Source: Acanthopleura granulata (Eukaryota > Mollusca > Polyplacophora > Chitonida > Chitonidae). Taken from it: a stretch of DNA of 64,000 nt. Numbering within the stretch: the first letter of the stretch is position 1; each line of letters begins with the position of its first letter. This document shows, in pieces, positions 26,448-37,619 of this stretch. The notes under the pieces were generated by a model. The model was not told the origin of the DNA. It did no database searches and saw only the letters and a program-made list of their open reading frames with translations. Both the position numbers and the translations under genes were made by a program. The stretch covers positions 37,937,011 to 38,001,010 of the forward strand of contig JABBOT010000001.1 in NCBI GenBank assembly GCA_016165875.1, in the 5' to 3' direction.

Positions 26448-26939
26448 AAATGTTATTCAACAAAGCAATGCTTTCCATAGTCAAAAAAGAAATTGTTGAT
26501 TGTAAACGGCGACAAATTTATGTTTCTTTTCAAATTAGGACTCACAATCATTTTCAGCTTGATTTGTATTTGCAGAAATTGTATTAACTCCCTGAAACAT
26601 CCACGGGCACCCACTCTCGTCGACATAGGAGAAAAAAGCTCTTCCAATCAAGCAGCTAAGTCGCATTGCCATCTCGTTAATACAGCCGTATTTTAGTCAA
26701 TATCGCGTGGATTTTTCAAATATTAAATGAATAAATCACGAACCGCTCGGTGGTGTTTTCATCTATAAGTTTATTTTCCAGAGATCTGTTAACGTATGTC
26801 ATTCTTCAACGTTATCTCTTTGTGTATGGTATGCATCCGTGTTGCATGTTAAATGGATTTTTTCGTGTATGATTGAATGCATGCTGGTTTCCAGTTAACA
26901 ACACCAGCATCTTTCCTCGTTATTTATTCTGCACTTATT

Positions 26940-27030
26940 TCGTTTATTTATTTATTGGATTGGTGTCTTACGCCGTACTCAAGAATATTTCACTTATACT
27001 ACGGCGGTCACCATTATGGTGAGAAGGAAA
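26940..27030 (-). mobile_element. SINE tail fragment
   Basis: tttatttattggattggtg followed by cgccgtactcaagaatattt and the ggcggtcaccattatggtg block: the antisense 3' third of the SINE. Confidence 0.8.
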
Positions 27031-27429
27031 CATTTTCTGAAATGATTGGTGAATTTGAGACCTCTTGTGGCATAATAACTGTGGTCAGAGTCGCAGCTAT
27101 GCATGAACAGCACAGGAACTCGTATGTGTAGGTTTTGAAAGGAACATCAGTAGGGTAAGATCGGTGAAAATTCTTAATTCTCGTAACTACATATCGAACA
27201 ATGTGTCCGCAAGTTTCAGTGGAATCCGTTTTGGAAAAACTAAATCATTGCCTGCATTGCTATAGGTCTCAGAGAATAAAGATCAGGCCTAATTTAACAG
27301 TTCTGTTAAAAAAGAGAAATATATTAAGTGTTTCCCCTGTCCTGAAGTATTGCTGGCTTTACCGGAAATCACTGGCACTTCAGCTTTATGTGAGCGGTCA
27401 CGAGACACCAGCAGGCCGAAAATAAAAAA

Positions 27430-29280
27430 AAATTGTGAACAATACATTTCAAAGAATTTTATACCTAGTGTGCGTGAGTTATTTACTCTAAGCAATATTT
27501 AGTGGTCAAACGGAATTGCTTATTTTAGAATTGGGCTGCTGACAACGGCATGAAAGTTTATAAAATGTTTGATAATGGAGTGCTGTGGGAGAAAAGGCTC
27601 TCAACTAAAACTCGATTACAGTTATTTACAACCCACAGATCAAAAGTGCATGGGTTATAATGACTGAAGTTTATTAAAAACATAAAGTAAAATTTTGAGA
27701 GCGGTCGTAAAGATGCACTAATTGCAAATGGCATCGTTTCCTGTCTGAAATAATGGCCATGAAGGGAACGTAGAGGATAACTTCTTTCTGTTACTAGGAA
27801 CAGCCCGCAAATGGCGTGTTGCGATATATCTGGTATCTTTAAGGGACGACACACGCTTAACGGAAATTCATTCATTGTTTACAAAAAGCGTACCCGTTGT
27901 AGATTTTTGCGATTATTGATCCATGGCTAAATGGTTCCTATTAAAGAAAGGGAAAGCAATTAGTGACCATGATTGTTACTGCTGCTGTTTTCGTTGTCCA
28001 AGTTCAAAACTTTGGTATCATTGCTGTTTTGTGGAAAACATTCAATAATTTGTACGTGTATCCGAAAGCAGCAATGTGGTCAATGAGGATGACGTACACA
28101 GGGAACCACTACTCTTTTCAAATGCGTTTAAACATCCTAAATTTGTTCTGCAGTTTCAGAATGCAGCTGTACTAAGAAATGCCTTGCTATACTAAATAAC
28201 ACTGATACTGACAATTGACAGGCAAACCCAAACAATAACAGGTAGGCCTAACAGTTTAATAAATAATGATAGACGTTTTTGTATAGGGAGATGTGATAAT
28301 TATCCCCGTGATTCCTCGACCCATGCGGTAACGTAATATTGGCTATTTTGTGAACCTTGGCATTAAAGTTGACGACTTGTCAAATGATGGAATCCATTCT
28401 CACGGCTTTGTTTGGTTTTTAATTTGATACACAGGCGATACGTTCGACAACTGTATCTGTTCGACGTTTAGAGCGCTTCTAAGTGTCACAATGAAACGTT
28501 GTGAAAGGCTTAAAAAATTTCCATTAGTAAAATAAAATAAGCTGAATGCCAAATGTGTTCACTTGAATATTAATTTATGTGCCTAGCATTAGTTCAAATA
28601 TCATTAAAATTTCATTGTGTCATTCGTTCGCATTGAGAAATAAGGCTATGGTTGGTGGGGTACGTCACCGACTTGTCGAGGGACCTGTGTAAGAAGCGTT
28701 GTGATTGGTTTATGGAGGCACGTCATCAAGCAATGGGTGCTTCGAAACGTGAAGTGTGTTTTCTATATAGCTGATATAAATCTTGGACTTTCTTTTAATA
28801 CTTCATATTATTGATTTGCTGCCTCTTTCTTTAAAGGGTGTGTCCATCGAGATTAGAGATGTTAATACTGAAGATATGTTCTCGATACACGCAATTATAT
28901 TTGTTGAATTTATATAGATACACACCATTGTATAGACGTTAGTGGTACGCTATACTGTTTCATAGGTCACTATTATGTAGCCTGGGATTTATATACTGTC
29001 CTTACAGTGCGCCTCAAATCAAGTTTACATGGCCACCAGCTGTTCTTTATTGCTAATACGATCTACTTTTAGTAGAGAAATCATGTTGATATTAAAGGTA
29101 CTCCGAGCTTATTACTTCATGCAGGCACAAATCAAAAATAGCATAAAGGAGTTATACATGTGGACTGACAATCAAAGAATGTTCTTTATCACAATGTGCC
29201 TACACGCACATTGTGCCTCTTACATCGAGAAACATATTAACTCTGTTGTGAAAACGGCAACATATGTCTCGCAGATTAGC
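27430..29280. other. Spacer at the orientation switch, no gene recognised
   Basis: Lies between the last forward U copy and the inverted-repeat copy at 29,280-30,350. No long frame. 28,600-28,790 has promoter-like words (tgattggtttatgg, a reverse CCAAT; cgtcatc; tatatag) but no downstream coding sequence, so no promoter is claimed. Confidence 0.45.
29190..29215. other. Perfect 10-bp stem hairpin
   Basis: cacaatgtgc at 29,190-29,199, a 6-base loop, then gcacattgtg at 29,206-29,215. The stem is perfect. Function unknown. Confidence 0.8.
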
Positions 29281-30350
29281 ATGTAAGGGTACCACTTATC
29301 TCAGAAGAAAATGATAAACAAATGACTTGTTTGTTTTTCAAACGAAGAAACAAGAAGACGTTTGAATAAGTTACCTACCTCATACCTATAATAGAACCAA
29401 AATAAACAAAGAGTGCAACTTATAATATTTTACAAGCATAAAATATATAGTTACAAAATATTCAGTTTCTAAGAGGATTACCATCCAAATGCTGATGGAA
29501 TATCAAGTTTCCAAGAGAGAGTCAGTCCACGTAAATTGAAATCCACAGTTGGTGGGAACTATGGAATCGAAGCATGACACTGGGCTTCAAGTGACGAATG
29601 GTAGTGGGCACTGTACGCCGACGATGGTTTATATCCCGCAGCCAGTATAGGTTCACTTCCCAATTCGGTAATGCGGTATGTATGTTTCAATCCTCCGACT
29701 TAAAGCCAGTGAAAAGTTGGGATGTAAGTACATAATCACACAAAGAGGCAATGAGCGATACAAGCTAAAAAAAAGAAAAAAGTCTCAGAAAAATAGCTAG
29801 TGATGAAACACAAGCTCACAAAGTGCTATGTACAGAAAAATGGAGTACAGAATAACGAATGTCGAATGGCGTGAAAGCCATTCAATAAATAAAATAAATC
29901 CCGTGGACGTTAGTAAATATGACTGCGCCTTTACAACTTCGTAGCTCATATTTATAGACTAACGTGAAGAAAATTCTGGATGGTTTGATCGTAAACATGC
30001 GTACAACACCAGTACATCTTTCCAGAATGCACGCTTTATGTATAATGACACGAAACTGATACACACTGAAGTCTCGAGAACACACGACTGAATTACATTG
30101 CAGGCTATACCGAGGGCAAAACCCAACTCAGATCTGATTACAATACCCAAAGGCAAAAAAACCCAAAAAAACCAAAAAAAAATAATACAATTTTTTAAGG
30201 ACGGTGTTCGTAACATAGCAATTTAGTAAGAGTCCTGCATTTTTTCCTAATGATAACATTACATTAAGGAAGTGCAATACATGTAATTAACTTACTTGAT
30301 AACCTTAATATGATACAATGTACGAGTCTGTTGTTACATATGGGTATGCT
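29280..30350 (-). repeat. Inverted repeat 2, right copy (partner 7,800-8,900)
   Basis: Reverse-orientation partner of 7,800-8,900. Anchors are gtaagggtaccacttatctc at 29,284, gagagtcagtccacgtaaat near 29,517, gctcatatttatagactaac at 29,943 and ttctggatggtttgatcg at 29,973. A poly-A-rich patch at 30,155-30,185 is specific to this copy. Confidence 0.7.
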
Positions 30351-30395
30351 CAGTTACGGGAAACACCAATCAGATAAATAAATAAATAAATCAGT
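30345..30395 (+). mobile_element. SINE tail fragment
   Basis: aaacaccaatcagataaata followed by AAAT repeats; only the tail remains. Confidence 0.6.
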
Positions 30396-33340
30396 TAAGA
30401 GATTTAAGAACTTATCTTAAGAATCTTACTTATGTTCGTTAACTGTACGAAACCTAAACAGACCAGTTATTTTTCTATCCATATATTGCAAAGAACAGCG
30501 GCATTGGGTTCATTTTTTCGGTACGACAGGCCAAAACCTCTACCAGTAGTTCAGAAAAATGTTCACTTATTAAAGGTCTGAGTATCCCTGATTTCCTGGA
30601 AAATGGGTGTTACGTGGGTACAAGGAAAAGAGCCAAACTTCTTTGTATTTCTGAATGTAACGTTTTCTCACATAAACTTTAATTAGAAAGAAGAGCAGGA
30701 CAGAATGAAAAGGATAGATCCCGGTGATATTAACGGTAAAAAACAAACCATTCTAACCTAGCAAGTTGATGACATAGCAAGCAATGACACCTGTCATACT
30801 CGAGCAGTTAAGGATGACAAATGGAATTTTTTAACACAGCTCTGGCAAATAACCTATACGAGAAAGCACCAGTGGGCGAATATTGATTTGTTTTATGCTT
30901 GGAAAATATTCAAGCTATTCAGTAATACACGACTGAATTATCGCGATGACAGAATACAGAGCTCTGCCTGCCTGGTTAGAGCATGTTTTTGATCCAATAT
31001 CAGTCACAAAAAAGCCTTGATATCTTTTCAAGAGTTAACAGAATTTGTAAAATTGTAAATAAGCATGAAGATATGCGTGGGCCTGTAAAAATCAACACTT
31101 TGTTCTCTAGGCCTGTGTAGCTGGGATTTTGTGACGAATTGTAACTTTTTAATTTATTTATTTATTTTTTTTTGGCTTTTCTTCTGTTGTTTTTTTTTCT
31201 TGCTTTGTTTCTTTGTTTGCTTGTTTTGTTTTTCTTTTGTTTGTTTTATTTTTTGTTGTTGTTGTTGCTGTTGTTTTGTGTTTTTCTTTCTTTTTTCTTC
31301 CCGCAAGGTGCTATATTAAACAGAGCAGACCGCTACCTCAAATCAGGTTGAGCTATGAATAGTGAATAATATCTGGTCTACTTTTCAGGTGACATTTGTT
31401 TCAGAAAAAGGTCGTTCTCTGTTGCTTGCAAATGTTGGGCAAGATTTGGAAATCTCACCCAACATTTTACTATGAACACAATGGGATTTCTATGCTCATC
31501 CTGTAACCATGTGAATTCTGAATAAATGAATAATTGTTCGACATAAAACAGGGGCAGCTTTTCAGTACAGCAATATGTTACATTGGAACCAGTTTTTGTG
31601 AATAAATCGGCATGTATCTTGATACGTAACAAGAACAGTCTATTGTTTCATGCAGAGTCTGTCTGGTCAGTCTGCGTGACTTCGGAAAATGAATATTTGT
31701 CTTACAATAAAAGACGAAGCCGCTTTTCAGTAATAACCAACTGTTGCATCGCAACCAAGTATTATGTGTGTTGTCTGATCACGGTGTCTGTATTAATCAA
31801 GTTAGTGAAGTACATTATGGAGAACAATTTGGAGAACCAGCCCCACTATCGACCGCCTGCAACCAGTGGACTTTTGATCCACGGGCAGTATCCGGTACCT
31901 GTACATAGCTCGTGTCTTTACATACATAAAGAGCGGGTAGCCAAGAGCGGCAATACACTTGTGTGGTGCCATCGAGTATCGTGTAGTATGTGCTCTGTGT
32001 TGATACACACCAGCCTCCGCTATGCTGTGTGTGTATGACTCCATCCTGCTGACACTTACACTATCTAATCTCTGCACTCTCCAGAGAACTCCAGTGAGGT
32101 GAGCGTTCAGGCTCGACTCGACTAACAGCTGTATTAGGTGTGCAGTAAAGCTGTCAAACGTTGTCTGGCCGGATGAAATGACGTATGATCCGGTGAGGTC
32201 CATTCTCAGCATTGTGCTGTACATTGCTCGTCTTCATCATGTCCACACGTGGGTGTCTGGTAAACATTAGGATAAGTGCAGCATGTATAATTTGATCCCT
32301 TGTCCAGTGCATGTGTACGAAGGATGAGAAAAAACTCACATTATCTCTACAGAAATGGCCTGGGGGTTGTGCGAATAGCACGTCCCATTGTGGTATCGGA
32401 TGACGTCGAAACATGCGGGCTGACCACTTTGAATGTAATGGTACTCTTCTTGCTTGATAAAGCACTTAATTTTGGCAAATAAAATGCCTTAGGGTTAATG
32501 ACTTGAGGTGTAGTTCAAACTACACAACACCCATATGTAATGCCATTTTAACGTGTCAACAATACGGATGAAAAATTCATTCTACTGTTATATGCCAAAA
32601 ATACAAGGCACTTGTATTGGCCATTTTAAAATCTATCCACTATCACACCAAAAACACTCAAATTACCTCATATGGTGTGGTTATACCTACATGGTTATTT
32701 CTAATTAATTCCGTATAATTACCGAGCAACAGCTACTTTATAGTTCAAAATCGTTGAACTCTCTTTCCTCCAAAACCTGCAGACAGAGGAGAAACAAACA
32801 TATTCCAGACAAGAACGTTTCCTCTCTGTTTAGAAGTAGCAATAAACCATGACCATGTAAAATCTATTCCGGGACTTTTTTTGTTTGCTTGCGAGCCATT
32901 CTTGGACTATTCATTAGACTTGGATGTGGCAGTTACAACCTAGACACTTCACAACCACTCCTTCCTTCACACCAATAAGACAGAATGCTGTCTGAAGCCC
33001 GTCGCCACCTTTGCGTAACCCAGGCAACTTGATGAGATACATCAAACACGGCCGATTTTTAGCGAATTCCCAGGAATTAAGTCCACATGAGAATCCCTCT
33101 CCTACCCAAAGAGTCAGGGAACACTACAGCCAGCGAACGCCTGGCGATCACAACATGCAGGTAGCGACCCGTTCCTCAGTCGATCGTGTTAAATATTCCT
33201 TTTAGATTGTAACTCGTCGTAAGCAATAATTTGGCAATGAACTGTGTTACATAATTCATTTTAGCAACAAGCTGTTTTGACTGTAAAATAAAGGTCATAA
33301 TGAGGGTAACATCGTCGTATGAAATAATATATAAATCCCA
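30385..33340 (-). repeat. Unit U copy R1, first reverse copy
   Basis: Reverse complement of the unit. 30,500-31,100 is the tail (compare 34,820-35,030 and 42,160-42,370). 31,380-31,770 matches E 25,700-26,000. 31,780-32,260 matches E 25,300-25,680 (gtgtggtgcc core). 32,240-32,500 matches the 21,840-22,060 block. 33,000-33,240 matches 24,880-25,040. Frames at 31,583-32,038 and 31,802-32,224 overlap on opposite strands and lie in this repeat. Confidence 0.75.
31148..31300 (+). repeat. T-rich low-complexity tract inside R1
   Basis: About 150 bases of T with interspersed G and C, including ttgttgttgttgctgttg. The apparent 62-codon frame here is only Phe/Cys/Leu low complexity. Confidence 0.9.
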
Positions 33341-33440
33341 CAGAGATTAAGTAGTATCTCCTAATACGGACGCTTTACCACTGAAGTGCCTATAGTGGTA
33401 AAACCCTCGTAGAAATACCGGAGTCCGCGTAGTATAAACC
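33290..33440 (-). repeat. Partner of the 7,550-7,760 hairpin repeat
   Basis: Reverse complement gives ggtatttctacgagggtttt and cttcagtggtaaa, as at 7,580-7,625. Contains the imperfect palindrome ttaccact...agtggtaa at 33,374-33,400. Confidence 0.5.
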
Positions 33441-34440
33441 CGGATCTTTCTAACGGTGTAGAATGTTCTCTACAACAGCAGTGTACCACAAATCCATATC
33501 TGAATTTTAGACGTGCAATGTCGGGTTGGGACAATGTCTCTTTCATGTGATGACATCTTTCCTACACAACCCGGTCGTCTGGTCAGAAACAAGATCTTGA
33601 TCAACGAGGTCGGTCGTGTCTGCTAATGCAATTCTGAAAGTTTTAGCTATGGCTTTAAGCATGTCTTTTTTAAGCACCGGGTAAGGAGTCATCTATTAGT
33701 CTGCTTGCAGTCTGGTTTCCACCATCGGTTTTTGAAACCTGATTATTACCGGTCACATGTTAAGTGATTTCTTTGTAGGGTATAACGTGTACGTCAATCA
33801 AATGACACGTATCAAGTATGTGAGAAAGTCTACTACAGTAACCCGTTTGCAGATAACAAATTTGTTAAAATTGAGTCGTACTCGCCAAAAGTCCCTCAAC
33901 ACGGCACTTGGGGCCCTGTTTTTGTTAGGGGTCCGGAGTCAGCATCTTTCCTCCGTAACCTTTACTTCTCCTGCTAGGAACCATCTCATTTGCCCTATCT
34001 TTAACATTGTTCTCAAGATTTCACATTATATTTTTACCCCATTCGCTCACTCATCCAGGCACTGTTGAACTGTGGATAATAAATGACCTTAGTCTTTTTT
34101 TTAACTTGTCTGACTTTTCTCCCACATCAGTCCATTATGACATCTTCTACTTAACATCGTAAACCTAGATTAACTATTTCTTTTTAACGTACGGTAAATA
34201 TTTCACAGTGACAATACCTAAACGAATCGTTCAGGAGTTACTTTCCAGTCAATGTTTCCGCCTGTTGGTCTACCAAGCCTGGTGACATCAACCTTGACTG
34301 CCAGTGATGTCAGTGAATGCAAACGTTCTACCAGTACAACCAGTACCTCTGCTTGTTGACAGAGATTTAAAGTTAAGTCCATTTTTGTCTATCAACCTGA
34401 TCTCTGTAAAATACAATATTTAACTCATTCAAAAACCTTA
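33440..34440. other. Non-coding spacer
   Basis: No supported gene or clear repeat. The frame at 33,757-34,068 has no recognisable features. Confidence 0.4.
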
Positions 34441-36320
34441 ATTGGGTATGATTTGCGAGACTCATATTTTACTTGTGTTTATTTACGAGAGTATTTTATA
34501 TTTTCAAGAACTTACCTATATTAATTAACTATCATAAACCTTCGCAGACTAGTACCTATGGTATTCATGTAGAGCAGAGAACAGTGGCACTGGCTACAGT
34601 TATTACTGCACGGAGAATTAAACTCCATCAGTTAATTCAGAAAATGCTTTCCTGTCAGCGTTTTCGACCTATGACCGTCCCTCATTTCATCCATAAGACC
34701 TGAGTGTCAATGGTTTCCTTGAAATCAAGTATAATAAAAGGGCTGAAATGTTTTGTGTTTGTGAAGATACAATCACTCCATATCAATTTTATTATTACCA
34801 AAGTGCAGAATAAATGACGAAGATACACAAGGAAATAGTTCTGGTAAATAAACTTACACAAGAAAACACCAGCAGTTAGTCTGTTGAATATTTGGAAAAT
34901 CCATGAGTACGCCGAAATTATCGACATGACATAATACAGAGCTACTTGATTAATGGAAGTTTTTAATGCAACATCAACAACACTTGAAACCTTCATGTCT
35001 TTCAGAGGGTTAATAGAATATTTTATATAAGAAATAAGAATAAAAGTGAGTGAGAGCCTTACTTCGGGAATGATATAAATTATCAATGCCCATGATCAAC
35101 AATTCGTTCTCCAGTTCTACGTGGTTATGATTTTTCTGTGATAATTTAAAATTCATTGTAAACATTTCACCGTTTAAAAAATTGAACTGTGATTTGGAGG
35201 GCGTTTCGGCAGTATAGTTGTTTCGGCAGCAACTTGGTGATGGTTCTGGGTTTCTCCCAGGCTCTGCCCTTTTTCCTTCTATCATAATGTTGTCCGTCAT
35301 CAATTGTGTGAGATATTCTTGAGTACGGCGTAAACCTCCAATCAAATAATAAACAAACTTGCTTTTGTAAGCTCATCCGGTAGCAACGCGTGTCCTCATA
35401 AACTTCATGTTCGTGTGACGTAAAGCTATGAAGCAGTTTTTCAGTAACACCATGTACTCCATTGCAATCATCTTTCATGAACAAAACCTTTGTCGACAGT
35501 TCCGTGCTTAAGTCAGACAGTGTAAATGTAGCTTGACAGGCGCGGAAGACAGCCTTTTATTTCGCGAAACTATAATATATTACGGTGGCTGTAGTAGTAG
35601 AGTTAACAAAAAGAAGACAAGCCCCGCCATGGTCCGAAAACAACACACCGTCGTTTGATCCAAGGGCAGTATCCGGTACATGTGCATAGCTCGTGTCTTT
35701 ATATACCTAAAGACCGGACGCGTAGTGCAACAAGCCCATATACTGATACATGGGCTACCTCCAGCGTCCACCGTGCTGTCTTGTGTGTGTGTATAACCCT
35801 ATCCTGTTAACACTCACACTATGTAATCCCTACAATTTCCAGTCAACTCTGATGAATTGAACCTTGAACCGGCTAACGGTTGTATTGGGTGTGCTGCAAA
35901 GCTACCCAATGTTGTCATAGTCATGTTGACTGGCTGACATAACACATGATCCTCAACATTGTTTTTACACTGCTGATCTCACGCTGATCACGGACACATC
36001 GCGGTGTCCAGACATTCTCGTGGGTGCCAAGTCAACACTAGGATACGGGCACCTTTTGAGTTTTCATCCACTGTCCATGATACCTTCTGATGAAAGCCTT
36101 GTCCCGTGGTAGAGGGATGGGAAAAACACATCTGATCTCCGAGGAAAACCTTGGAAGTCAGACTCTTAACACATCTCAATATGGTGCTTTTTGACGCCGA
36201 TCACGTCTGAGCTGGACGCTCTCCTGGCCTATCAACGTGCTTAACCCTCCTGAATAATGTCCCTTACGACTGATGATCTTGAGTATGGTTAGAATTTGAC
36301 AAGACACAAGTAAAAACATG
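34440..36320 (-). repeat. Unit U copy R2
   Basis: Tail at 34,630-35,130. The unit end at 34,440-34,620 is shared with 37,680-37,850 and 41,725-41,890 (gcgagactcatattttac-type words). 35,345-35,530 matches 43,020-43,210. 35,580-35,990 matches A 1,640-1,285. 36,000-36,310 matches A 1,220-860. It holds about 1 kb that copy C has lost and is therefore the better version of that part. Confidence 0.8.
35221..35355 (+). mobile_element. SINE 3' half, old insertion shared with R4
   Basis: Carries gggtttctcccaggctctgc, gatattcttgagtacggcg and the tail. The flanks on both sides match the flanks of the SINE piece at 42,905-43,015, so it was present before R2 and R4 separated. Confidence 0.8.
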
Positions 36321-36739
36321 AAAAAGGCTTGTTCCTACAATACTGTGAAGTTTTGATTGTTCAGTTTTCATGGTTCATGGGTTAGTAGTGAGATCAACGA
36401 CGCTCTCGCGAGCCTCCAAACGTCTAGCGTATTTCTATTTTTGAGCAGACGTTTTAAATTAGCGCAGACATTTATGACAAATATATGACCTGTAGCAATG
36501 GAGGCAATAACTAAGTTATTCCAAAAACTGAATCTGATGGTATATGCCAGCATTTTGTTCTATATGCAATTAGTTGCGAGCATTAAGAACGTTGATAAAA
36601 CTTGACATGTATACAGAACCGAAAACCAATCTTACAACAAGGTCCCGCTTAAGTCCAACGTATACATAAAAGAAATACAAAGAAACGCATTGGATATCAT
36701 TTAACTAACATTCACAAAGTATTACATGTACAACAAAAT

Positions 36740-37600
36740 ATCGTTTAAACCAACCGTTAGAGAGCTTTCTAGCCAGAGACTACCTGGGAAATCATGACAA
36801 ACAAGAATCCACTCGTTCCTCGTATGAAATTTTCTCTTCAGGTTGTCGTAAACAATAATTTGGCAAGTGATCTATGTTGCATAATATATGGTCTTTGTCG
36901 ATAGTTTTTCCCGACACCATTTTGCAAAAGGCCGTAATTGTTGTGAGATATGTTATCTTCCCTGTTGTTCTTCGGCAATCAGAGAGGAGACAAACTCTGC
37001 TTAATGAATCCCAAGGAAACTGTCCTGCAATAGTTCAACATCTGAAGTATAAAAGCTCATAACCTCATACAATGAACACCAGGCCTGCACAGAGTTTGAT
37101 TCACCAAAACATTACAAGGCATATCTGTAAAACGACGACAGAAATCAGAAAAGCTCTCATTGTTTTGCCAGGCAAGGACACCTTTTTCTTGAATATTTGT
37201 TATCACTGGAACTTTTTTCCCCTTTCCTGAGGTATAGTCGTACAGTGCCATAGAACTCCACCGTCGGACTTGCACGCCGTATTGCATTGAGCGGGCCTAA
37301 TTAGAACACCCGCCGTTATGCTTTGCCCTCTAGCGGAAACAACAACAGGGACCTAGTCAGGCTTACTTGACGGTAAAGGAGATGCATTAGCTGACCTCTC
37401 TAACAGCCGTTATCCCGATGTATAAACTGATCCCCAAAAGCGCTGCAATCAACAAAAACTACAACAGTAAACCTCCAACGGCATGATGATTTGCAGCTGT
37501 ACGAATGGTGCAGCTGTATAATGCGTGCAGCCGTAGTGTTGATGACACATCGCTACAGTGTCGATGAGGGTAAACGTTACTTGCATACAAGTGTTACGAC
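36740..37600 (-). repeat. Unit U copy R3a, inverted partner of copy C head
   Basis: 36,740-36,950 matches 17,790-17,590. 37,095-37,125 (ccttgtaatgtttt in reverse) matches 17,400-17,440. 37,365-37,600 matches 17,205-16,990, including cagctgtacgaatggtgcag. Together with R3b it reproduces the C-B junction in reverse. Confidence 0.75.
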
Positions 37601-37619
37601 GATCCAACAGTCACGTGTC

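Larger units (their letters stand above)
24870..27430 (+). repeat. Unit U copy E, interrupted by three SINE pieces
   Basis: 24,880-25,040 matches the 13,760-13,900 part of B. 25,305-25,700 and 25,690-26,180 match A 1,300-2,130, including gtttaatcgctatgtcatcc near 26,055. 26,450-26,930 and about 27,280-27,430 are tail sequence. It is the last forward copy before the orientation switch. Confidence 0.75.

Noticed and set aside
28600..28800. Promoter-like region with CCAAT and TATA-like words
   Set aside because: No coding sequence follows on either strand; the words are expected by chance in AT-rich DNA.
31131..31319. Phe/Cys-rich 62-codon frame
   Set aside because: Direct product of a T-rich low-complexity tract.
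31583..32038. 151-codon plus-strand frame
   Set aside because: Lies antisense in unit U copy R1, overlaps a 140-codon frame on the other strand, and is not open in sister copies A, D, E or R4.
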